DNA of 64,000 bases from Pseudonocardia sp. TRM90224 (lineage in GTDB: Bacteria > Actinomycetota > Actinomycetes > Mycobacteriales > Pseudonocardiaceae): positions 1 through 64,000 of the forward strand of contig NZ_JAJGSX010000040.1 in NCBI RefSeq assembly GCF_021245725.1, given 5' to 3'. How positions within the stretch are numbered: the first letter of the stretch is position 1; the number at the start of each line of letters is the position of its first letter. The translations under genes were made by a program, and so were the position numbers. The notes beneath the pieces were generated by a model. The model did no database searches. It was not told the origin of the DNA and was given only the letters and a program-made list of their open reading frames with translations. Shown in pieces: positions 34,324 to 41,127 of this stretch.

Positions 34324-35576
34324 CGGCGACACCCATCGAGGTCGGGACTGCGGCGCGCGTCGAGGTTGTGCTGCCCGAGCCGGCGAACCGCGAGCTCACG
34401 CCGCTGCTGGCCGAGTTCGCGACGGCCCCGACGAGCCGCCCGTTCAGCCCGGAAGCGCTCGACTTCTGTGCCGACCTCGCCCGGACGCTCGCCCGTCGCG
34501 CCCGGCACCTGCCGGAGGTGCAGGCGCTGGCGTTCTGGATGCGCAGGGCGGAGGTGACCCGCCTGGCGGAGGCGTTCGCCGCCCGCGAGGACGACGCCAC
34601 GCTGCTCGTCCCGCAAGGAACGGTCTTCCACGTGCCGCCCTCCAACGTCGACACGCTGTTCGTGTACTCGTGGCTGCTGGCCGTCCTGACCGGCAACCGC
34701 ACCGTCGTGCGGCTGTCCCGGCGCAGCTCCGAGGCGTCCGAGCTGCTGCTGGACGTCCTGCGCGACCGGCTCGGCGAGCACCCGCGTGTGCGCGACTCGA
34801 CGCTCATGCTCAGCTACGGCCACGAGCAGTCGATCACCGACGCGCTCTCCGCGGCGTGCGACCTGCGGGTGATCTGGGGTGGCGACGGCACGGTCGACGC
34901 CATCAGGCGCAGCCCGCTGCCGCCGCACGCCACCGACGTCACGTTCGCCGACCGGTCGAGCCTCGCGGTCATCAAGGCGGGTGCGTACGCGGCGCTGACC
35001 GAGGAGGCCCGCGACCGGCTCGTCGTCGACTTCTTCAACGACGCCTACTGGTTCGACCAGCTGGGCTGCTCGTCGCCGCGGGCGGTCGTGTGGGTGGGCG
35101 ACGAGGTGCAGTGCGCGGCGGCGGGCGCCGACTTCTTCCCGCGGCTGCAGGCCCAGGCCGTCCGCAAGGGCTACGCCGTGGACGCTGCGTCGGCCGTGGC
35201 GAAGCTCGGCTTCGGGTACCGGGCGGCCGTCGACCAGCAGATCACCGGCTACGAGTTCCACGGCAGCGCGCTGACCGTGCTCTCGGTGGCGCAGTTCCCC
35301 GCCATCGGCGGCGAGTTCTGCGGGGCCGGCACGTTCTTCCAGTACCGGACCGCCGAGCTGCTCGACGTCGTCGCCGGGATCGGCCGTCGCGACCAGACCC
35401 TCACCCACCACGGTTTCGACCGCGCCGAGCTGCGCGAGCTCGCCGTCGCGCTCAACGGGCGGGGCATCGACCGCATGGTGCCCTTCGGGCAGGCGCTCTC
35501 TTTCAGCCACCTCTGGGACGGGCGCGACCTGCTGCAGACGTTCACGCGCAGGGTGACGATCGGGGCCGCGCGGTGA
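34320..35576 (+). CDS. LuxC-like acyl reductase
   Basis: A 418-residue reductase of the LuxC family, ALDH fold. VPQGTVFHVPPSNVDTLFVYSWLLAVLTGNRTVVRLS is the cofactor domain, and FNDAYWFDQLGCSSPRAVVW carries the active-site Cys. With the LuxE-like synthetase it would reduce an activated acyl chain to an aldehyde with NADPH. ATG 34320 overlaps the LuxE-like stop. An acyl-CoA substrate instead of acyl-LuxE is the alternative. Confidence 0.85.
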   Translation: MTATPIEVGTAARVEVVLPEPANRELTPLLAEFATAPTSRPFSPEALDFCADLARTLARRARHLPEVQALAFWMRRAEVTRLAEAFAAREDDATLLVPQGTVFHVPPSNVDTLFVYSWLLAVLTGNRTVVRLSRRSSEASELLLDVLRDRLGEHPRVRDSTLMLSYGHEQSITDALSAACDLRVIWGGDGTVDAIRRSPLPPHATDVTFADRSSLAVIKAGAYAALTEEARDRLVVDFFNDAYWFDQLGCSSPRAVVWVGDEVQCAAAGADFFPRLQAQAVRKGYAVDAASAVAKLGFGYRAAVDQQITGYEFHGSALTVLSVAQFPAIGGEFCGAGTFFQYRTAELLDVVAGIGRRDQTLTHHGFDRAELRELAVALNGRGIDRMVPFGQALSFSHLWDGRDLLQTFTRRVTIGAAR

Positions 35577-35968
35577 CGAGCGCCGAGGTCCGCGACCTGC
35601 TCGTCGACGCCCTCGGGCTGGACGGGCTGCCGGGAGTCGGCGTCGACACCGAGGACGTCGCCCGCTGGGCGACCCCCGACCCGCGGCTGTTCACCGCAGA
35701 GGAGCACCGCCACTGCACGTCGCTCGGGCGGCCCGCGGAGGGCTACGCCGGGCGGTGGTGCGCTAAGGAGGCGGTGGTCAAGGCCGTCTCACCGTATGCG
35801 CCGGCGACGATGCGGGACGTCGAGATCGTCGCCGCCCCCGACGGGCGCCCGCTCGTGGTGCTGGCGCAGCGCCTGGCGGAGATGGGCATAGCGGCAACGG
35901 TCAGCATCGCGCACAGCAGCACCGTCGCCGTGGCGGTGGCCGTCGCCCGTGCCGGGACGACGCCGTAG
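35573..35968 (+). CDS. acpS: Holo-ACP synthase, AcpS type
   Basis: A 131-residue phosphopantetheinyl transferase. GVDTEDVARWATPDPRLFTAEEHRHC contains the GxDxxxxxR and FxxxE signatures, and YAGRWCAKEAVVKAVS the Mg/CoA-binding RWxxKEA motif. It would convert the cluster ACP to its holo form, which argues that the ACP module is self-contained. GTG 35573 overlaps the LuxC-like stop. The TAG stop is followed without a gap by a family C hairpin. The symbol refers to family; the housekeeping acpS may be elsewhere. Confidence 0.85.
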   Translation: MTSAEVRDLLVDALGLDGLPGVGVDTEDVARWATPDPRLFTAEEHRHCTSLGRPAEGYAGRWCAKEAVVKAVSPYAPATMRDVEIVAAPDGRPLVVLAQRLAEMGIAATVSIAHSSTVAVAVAVARAGTTP

Positions 35969-36038
35969 AACTTCCCCACCGTTTTGCCAACCTGCACACC
36001 CCGCAGGGCGTGCAGGTTGGCAAAACGGTGGGCAACTT
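35969..36038. repeat. Family C hairpin element with alternative core
   Basis: Arms 35969-35997 and 36010-36038 match at 27 of 29 positions. They share AACTTCCCCACCGTTTTG with the other family C elements, but their inner arms read CCAACCTGCAC and bear no similarity to the others. It begins directly after the acpS stop. Confidence 0.85.
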
Positions 36039-36052
36039 TCGGCGCGCGAGCG

Positions 36053-36123
36053 GAAGTTCCCCACCGTTTTGGGTGGATGCGCGCCGTTTTGGCGCGCATG
36101 TGCCCAAAACGGTGGGGAACTTC
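36053..36123. repeat. Family C hairpin element
   Basis: Perfect 21-bp arms (36053-36073 and 36103-36123, starting GAAGTTCCCCACCGTTTTGG) with a nested GATGCGCGCC pair and GTTTT loop. Nearly identical to the element at 21061-21129. Its right end is 3 bp from the stop of the convergent GNAT-like gene, so it may also terminate both convergent operons. Confidence 0.85.
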
Positions 36124-36126
36124 GGG

Positions 36127-37113
36127 TCAGAGCTCGCCTTCCAGCCTCGTCAGGAAGGAATTGCCGGCCGTTATTGCCAGCAGGACGTCTTTGTCGCGCG
36201 AGTGGGCGTACATCCAGGGCCCGAAGGAGAGGGTGCAGCGTTCGGCCGCCAGTGCCGCGGACATCGTGACGTCGACGCGGCCGCGGGTGACGGGTGCCCC
36301 GCCGACCGCCGCCGCGTGCCGTTGCAGATCCCGCAGCACGACGTGCGGGTCGCCGCCGAGCGTCCCGATCTGCTGCGCGCCGTTGAAGCCGTCGGGGTTG
36401 GCGTAGTAGAGGTACCAGCCGGCGGGGGCGCCCGCGTCGTCGAGCACGAGCCGGCGGTGGAACTCGCCGCGGTGCCGTGCGTCCTCCAGGTGCGCGACGA
36501 GCCACTTGAGGCTTTCCTCGTCGTAAGCCGGGCACAGGTCCCGCCCTCGTGACGCACGTGTGACGACCTCCAGCAGCTCGCCGACCTCGAGCCCGCGCCC
36601 GGTCGGCGGCGGGCGCCACACCTCGCCATCCGGTGGGCCGTCCAGCGGCCCGGGGCTCGTCCACCACAGGCTCCCGGCGGTGACGAGCGCGGCGCGGGAC
36701 GCCTCCCACACCCGCCGCCCCGGCTCGTTCACGACGTCGGCGAAGGTCAGCTCCTGCGGCCCTCGCAGCGCCTTGCGGAACATCGCGGCGGCGACCAGCG
36801 ACGCGTCGGGTTCGTCGGGGTCCACCGAGAACCGGGTGATCAGCGCGGCGCTCAGCGGGCGTTTCCGGAACGTCATGAGCCGCGGGATGATCCCGAGGAA
36901 CCCGACGACCCGGCCTTGTGCGTCCTCGTAGACCAGCGACGGGAGCGCGGGATCCGCCCACGGGCTGTCGAACAGCACACGCTCGTAGAACGCCGTCATG
37001 AACGTGTCGGCGGCGGGGGCGAGCGGCTTGCCGCCGGTGAGGGTCTTGCGGTGCAGCGCGATCGCCTGCGGAGCGTCGGCGGGGATGTACGGGCGAATGC
37101 CAGCGCGGGCCAT
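36127..37113 (-). CDS. GNAT-like acyltransferase
   Basis: A 328-residue protein with an N-terminal GNAT-like domain (IRPYIPADAPQAIALHRKTL; LVYEDAQGRVVGFLGIIPRLMTF as the central strands) and a second, less clear domain with LVLDDAGAPAGWYLYYANPDGFNGAQQIG. It may acylate an amino sugar of the polymer, but the acyl donor is unknown. ATG 37113 is preceded by GAGGTAGC. It is the last gene of the minus-strand group 39063-36127; spacing to the gene before is only 5 bp. Confidence 0.65.
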   Translation of the reverse strand: MARAGIRPYIPADAPQAIALHRKTLTGGKPLAPAADTFMTAFYERVLFDSPWADPALPSLVYEDAQGRVVGFLGIIPRLMTFRKRPLSAALITRFSVDPDEPDASLVAAAMFRKALRGPQELTFADVVNEPGRRVWEASRAALVTAGSLWWTSPGPLDGPPDGEVWRPPPTGRGLEVGELLEVVTRASRGRDLCPAYDEESLKWLVAHLEDARHRGEFHRRLVLDDAGAPAGWYLYYANPDGFNGAQQIGTLGGDPHVVLRDLQRHAAAVGGAPVTRGRVDVTMSAALAAERCTLSFGPWMYAHSRDKDVLLAITAGNSFLTRLEGEL

Positions 37114-37118
37114 GGCCG

Positions 37119-38039
37119 CTACCTCGCCCGCGGTGCGCGGTAGGCGGGGAAGAACGCGGTGCCGTCGGCGTCCCCGGCCAGCGCCGCGTACGCCTCCTCG
37201 TCGCACACGATGCTGTGCGTGACGTACGGCGAGGCCGCGTTGGTGAAGCTCGCCTTGAACGTGTGCAGGCTGTCGCCGTGGCGCATCCCGCCACCGAGGT
37301 TGAGCGGGACGCCGAGCTCGTCGGCGAGGTCGATCATCCCGATCATCATGTTCTTGGCGGGCGAGCGCGACCGGTGCGCGTCGGCCGTGCCGCCGAGGTA
37401 GTAGTGCAGGTACCCGTCGCTGAGCACGGCGATCGCGCCTGCGGCGAGATCACCGTCCGGGCCCCACACCGCGGCCAGCCACGACGACTCGCCCAGCAGG
37501 CACGCGCGCAGGTAGTCGGCGCTGTAGTAGTAGCGGTCGCTCGCGGCCGCGGCGTCCATCGTCTCGGTGTAGGCGGCGGTGAAGGCGTCGACGAGGTCGT
37601 CGTCGACCGCCTTCGCAGGCAGCGGTTCGAACCGATATCCCGCGCGCTCGTTGCTGCGCGCCTTCGTCGCCACCCTGCGCTGCACCGACCGCGGGACGTC
37701 CGGGCGGTGCAGCAGCACCTCACCGCGCTCGTCGCCACCGGTGATCGCCGGCGCGCCCAGCCGGTCCCTGAGGAAGATGCTGACCAGGCCCGTGCCGGAG
37801 AAGTCGATCTCCGAGACGGGGACGGGCGCGTCGATGACGGTGCCGCCCGGATAGCCGTACGGCGAGATCGCGTCGAACAGGCCGTCCCGGATCTCCCGCC
37901 GGATCAGCGGCACGACCAGCCGCCCGTCACCGACGACGAGCGAGTGCGTCACGCCCTCCGCGGCGAGGAACGTCCCACTGCGGAAGAACTCCGGCTCGAC
38001 GGCCGCTGCCCCGCTGTCGGCGACCAGTTCCGCCTGCAC
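37119..38039 (-). CDS. FemAB/GNAT-like acyltransferase
   Basis: A 306-residue protein with a FemAB/BioF2-like fold: DAISPYGYPGGTVID near the start, VQRRVATKARSNERAGYRF, and the C-terminal NMMIGMIDLADELGVPLNLGGGMRHGDSLHTFKASFTN, where the LNLGGG...DSLHTFKASF stretch is characteristic. Such proteins transfer acyl or aminoacyl groups to amino groups of cell-wall or polysaccharide sugars. GTG 38039 starts 1 bp after the epimerase stop. Confidence 0.7.
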   Translation of the reverse strand: MQAELVADSGAAAVEPEFFRSGTFLAAEGVTHSLVVGDGRLVVPLIRREIRDGLFDAISPYGYPGGTVIDAPVPVSEIDFSGTGLVSIFLRDRLGAPAITGGDERGEVLLHRPDVPRSVQRRVATKARSNERAGYRFEPLPAKAVDDDLVDAFTAAYTETMDAAAASDRYYYSADYLRACLLGESSWLAAVWGPDGDLAAGAIAVLSDGYLHYYLGGTADAHRSRSPAKNMMIGMIDLADELGVPLNLGGGMRHGDSLHTFKASFTNAASPYVTHSIVCDEEAYAALAGDADGTAFFPAYRAPRAR

Positions 38040-38040
38040 C

Positions 38041-39063
38041 TCAGCCGACCGCTGCGGCCGCGAGCCGGTTCCCGAGGTGCCGGATGTTGTGGTACTCGTC
38101 CGCATGCGAGTCGGACCACTCGCCGCGGGCGTACGCGTCGGCGATCGACTGCATCGACTCGCGGATCGTGCGCTTGGCCCGGAAGCCCAGCACACGTTCC
38201 AGCTTGTCCGAGTTCACGTGGTACGAGCGCTCGTCCGCCCGGCCCGGCTCGTAGGTCAGCTCGACGGGCTCGCCGCCGTCCTGCCCGACGATGTCGCGCG
38301 CGAGCTCGGCGAGCTGGCGGATCGTCACGTTCTCCCCGCCCGCGTTGAACACCTCGCCGCTGTACTTCTCCCGCGGGGCTTCGAGCAGCACCTCGAACAG
38401 GTCGCAGACGTCGCGGATGTCGATGTGCGGACGCTGCTGCTCACCCCCGTGGACGACGACCTTGCGCTCGACCTGCGCGATCCCGAGCAGCTGGTTCGCG
38501 ATGACGTCGAAGCGCATCCGCGGCGACCAGCTGCACATCGTCGCGAGCCTGATGCTGACGGTGGCGAACGTGTCGGTGGTGAAGGACCGCACGACGGCCT
38601 CGCTCTCCGCCTTGCACCGCGAGTACTCCCGCCGGCAGTTGAGCGGGTCGGTCTCGGTGATGTTGGGGGTCACGTTCACGCCGTAGACGGAGAACGACGA
38701 CGCGTTGACGAAGAGCCGCGCGCCGGCCGCTCGCGCTTCCTCCAGCAGCGGGGCGTAGGCGTCGAGGTTGATCGAGCGGGTGAGCGCGGTGTCGAGGTCG
38801 CCCGACGGGTCGTTGGCGATCGCCGCCAGGTGGAAGACGGCCTCGACGTCCTGCACCGCGGACCGGACGGCGGCGCGGTCGCGGACGTCGGCGCGGATCA
38901 GCTCCAGCCGCGGGTCGTCGAGCACGCCGTCGAGCCCGGCCGTGCCGTAGGTGAGGTCGTCGAGCACCACCACCTGCCGACCCCGGCCCAGCAGCATCTT
39001 CGTGACCGCCGACCCGAGGTAGCCCGCGCCACCCGTGACGAGAATCCGCTTCTCGGTTGTCAT
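38041..39063 (-). CDS. NAD-dependent sugar epimerase/dehydratase
   Basis: A 340-residue extended SDR: RILVTGGAGYLGSAVTKMLL for NAD, HLAAIANDPSG, and the catalytic REYSRCKAESEAVV (Tyr-x-x-x-Lys). RPHIDIRDVCDLFEVLLEAP and FNAGGENVTIRQLAELA are typical of nucleotide-sugar epimerases. It probably supplies a modified sugar for the surrounding glycosyltransferases. GGGAGAGC precedes the ATG. The gene lies 22 bp downstream of the deacetylase. Confidence 0.88.
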   Translation of the reverse strand: MTTEKRILVTGGAGYLGSAVTKMLLGRGRQVVVLDDLTYGTAGLDGVLDDPRLELIRADVRDRAAVRSAVQDVEAVFHLAAIANDPSGDLDTALTRSINLDAYAPLLEEARAAGARLFVNASSFSVYGVNVTPNITETDPLNCRREYSRCKAESEAVVRSFTTDTFATVSIRLATMCSWSPRMRFDVIANQLLGIAQVERKVVVHGGEQQRPHIDIRDVCDLFEVLLEAPREKYSGEVFNAGGENVTIRQLAELARDIVGQDGGEPVELTYEPGRADERSYHVNSDKLERVLGFRAKRTIRESMQSIADAYARGEWSDSHADEYHNIRHLGNRLAAAAVG

Positions 39064-39085
39064 TGCTCTCCCTCGCTGGTTGCGG

Positions 39086-40042
39086 TCACGGCACCTGCCG
39101 TGCCCTGCGCTCGTCGCAGAGCGCCACGTGATCGGGCTGGGCGATCCGGCAGTACTGCTCCTGTGTCTGCACGTCGCAGCGGCCCTCGTCGCGCAGCCGG
39201 GCGACCTCGGCGAGGATCCCGCGCAGGACGTCGAGCGTGCCCGGCGCCGACGCGATGTTCTCGGGATGGGTCCAGTAGTGCACGACCTCGCCGGTGCCGG
39301 CCGCGCGGCGCAGCATGCGGGCGGCCCGCAGCGCGCTCACCGCGGGCGGCACGATCCGGCGGGCGCCGCTTCGCCAGTTGACGAAGTGGCCCGCGGGGAT
39401 CACCAGCGGGCGGGCCGGCGCCGGATCGGGGTCCGGCGCCGTGTTCAGGTTGAACTCCGCGGCGAGCGACGCCAGTCGCGACGATCGCAGCCGGGCCGCG
39501 CGGGCGCCCGCCAGGCCGAACTCGTCGAGGACGTCGGTGTGCGCCACCGCGTTGCGCGGGTAGATGTACGTGCTGGCCCGGCTCACGAGCGGCACGTTCG
39601 CCGCATACAGCATGCCGAGCTCGCGGCGGGCCGCGTCGGCGGTGAGCCCCGGCCAGTCCCACGGGATGTGCGTCGCGCCGTGCAGCGCGATCTCGTGCTC
39701 CGTCCGCGCGGCGTCGACCATGGCCATCGCCCAGTCGCCGGTCCAGCCCTGTGCACCGGTCCGGACGCAGTCGTCCAGCGCGTCGCCGAGGTAGCCGGGC
39801 ACCTCGCGGTTGATGTCGTGCAGCGCCGGCAGCAGGTCGCGCAGCCCGGCGGGGTCGAGCGAGAAGGTGCCGACGAACGCGAACGTCGCCGGGATCGCGA
39901 ACTCGTCCAGCAGCGCGACCAGGTTCGTGTAGGCGGCACGCAGCCGCGCGTCGGACAGCGATGCGTGCACCCCCTCGGTGAGGTGGTCGGCGACGCCCCA
40001 CTTGCCTTCGCAGTCGAAGGAAAGTACGAAACGCGCAGTCAT
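39086..40042 (-). CDS. Polysaccharide-deacetylase-like protein (NodB fold)
   Basis: A 318-residue protein. VLSFDCEGKWGV supplies the first Asp, the EIALHGATHIPWDWP segment the HxxxH metal ligands, and HYWTHPENIAS the late His of the NodB-like fold. No signal peptide, so it may act on a cytoplasmic lipid-linked intermediate. By family it removes an N- or O-acyl group, which would free an amine for the acyltransferases next to it. GGGGGG upstream of ATG 40042 acts as ribosome site. Confidence 0.78.
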   Translation of the reverse strand: MTARFVLSFDCEGKWGVADHLTEGVHASLSDARLRAAYTNLVALLDEFAIPATFAFVGTFSLDPAGLRDLLPALHDINREVPGYLGDALDDCVRTGAQGWTGDWAMAMVDAARTEHEIALHGATHIPWDWPGLTADAARRELGMLYAANVPLVSRASTYIYPRNAVAHTDVLDEFGLAGARAARLRSSRLASLAAEFNLNTAPDPDPAPARPLVIPAGHFVNWRSGARRIVPPAVSALRAARMLRRAAGTGEVVHYWTHPENIASAPGTLDVLRGILAEVARLRDEGRCDVQTQEQYCRIAQPDHVALCDERRARQVP

Positions 40043-40218
40043 GCGGCGGCCCCCCGTTAATCCGTGCCATCAGGTGACTCGCTCCTTGCGCGGGTCCCGT
40101 TACGGGCTGCGCGGCACCCTGCGGCGGTAACGGAAAGGCGTTTCCGAGCGAGTACCTCCGCGGTGGCCGGTACCAGACCGGACGCCGGCGCGCCCGCGGG
40201 ACCGGCCAGGAGCACAGC

Positions 40219-41127
40219 GTGTTCGAGTACGTCAAGAACGAGTACAACCCCTTTCCGCGGCTGGTTCTCGAGCGCAGCCCGGCCGCCCCGGAAAAGCTGA
40301 CGGCATACTTCCCCTATTCGACGTCGGTGACGTTTCCGATACCGGCGACGCACGACGAGTTCGTGGCGCTGCACGGGCGCAAGTACTGGCAGGGCGTGCG
40401 CCGCAAGGAACGCCGGCTGATCGAGGATCTGCCCGATCTGCGGTTCCGGGTGGTTCGCGACGAGGACGGGTTGCGCGAGGTGCTGCCGAGGGTGCAGGAG
40501 CTGTTCGCCGAGCGCTGGGCCAGCGAGTTCACGTCTTTTGCCTGGAAGACGCCAGCGGGCTTCGCGCCCTACGCCGACGCCATGGTGGAGCTGGCCCGGC
40601 AGGGCCGCGGTGAGGTCGCGGTGCTCGAGGGCGGCGGCCGGCTGCTCTCGTTCGCCTACTGCCTGATCGAGGACGGCACCTACTACTTCTACCAGCACGC
40701 CAGCACCCCCGACGAGGAGCTGCGCAAACGCAGTCTCGGGAAGCTTTTCGTGAGCAAGCTGATCGAGGATCTGGTGCTGAACCCGCGATGCACGGTGTTC
40801 GACTTCATGACCGGCACCTCGGAATACAAACGTGAGTGGGCCCGATCCGAGCAGCAGATCTTCTTCCGGATCGAGAAGGACCGGACAGCCGGCGGTCGAA
40901 TCGTGTTCGCGGCGACCTGGTTGGCCTATCGCGCGAAGTTCTACGTGCAGTTCGGGAACCCGCGGCTGCGGGCCGCGGCAAAAGCGTTGCTGTTGTGGCG
41001 CGACCGGCTCATGCGACGCGGCGAGGACGCCCCGCCGGCCGGCACACCAGCCCAGTCCGCCCAGCCCGCTCAGTCCGCCCAGTCCGCTCAGCCGGCGTTG
41101 TCGACGGCGACCACCCGCACCCCGTAG
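40219..41127 (+). CDS. GNAT/FemAB-like acyltransferase with repetitive tail
   Basis: A 302-residue protein. The core WQGVRRKERRLIEDLPDLRFRVV, VAVLEGGGRLLSFAYCLIEDGTYYFYQHASTPDEEL and KLFVSKLIEDLVLNPRCTVFDFMTGTSEYKREWA is typical of acyltransferases in exopolysaccharide loci (BioF2/FemAB type). The last 30 residues are a low-complexity AQSAQPAQ tail encoded by short direct repeats (41047-41100), and its 3' end overlaps the convergent gene by 40 bp. AGGAG precedes GTG 40219. It is divergent from the deacetylase. Confidence 0.72.
   Translation: MFEYVKNEYNPFPRLVLERSPAAPEKLTAYFPYSTSVTFPIPATHDEFVALHGRKYWQGVRRKERRLIEDLPDLRFRVVRDEDGLREVLPRVQELFAERWASEFTSFAWKTPAGFAPYADAMVELARQGRGEVAVLEGGGRLLSFAYCLIEDGTYYFYQHASTPDEELRKRSLGKLFVSKLIEDLVLNPRCTVFDFMTGTSEYKREWARSEQQIFFRIEKDRTAGGRIVFAATWLAYRAKFYVQFGNPRLRAAAKALLLWRDRLMRRGEDAPPAGTPAQSAQPAQSAQSAQPALSTATTRTP

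Noticed and set aside
30839..35576. Bioluminescence operon.
   Set aside because: LuxC and LuxE homologues are present but no luxA or luxB, and the flanks are polysaccharide genes.
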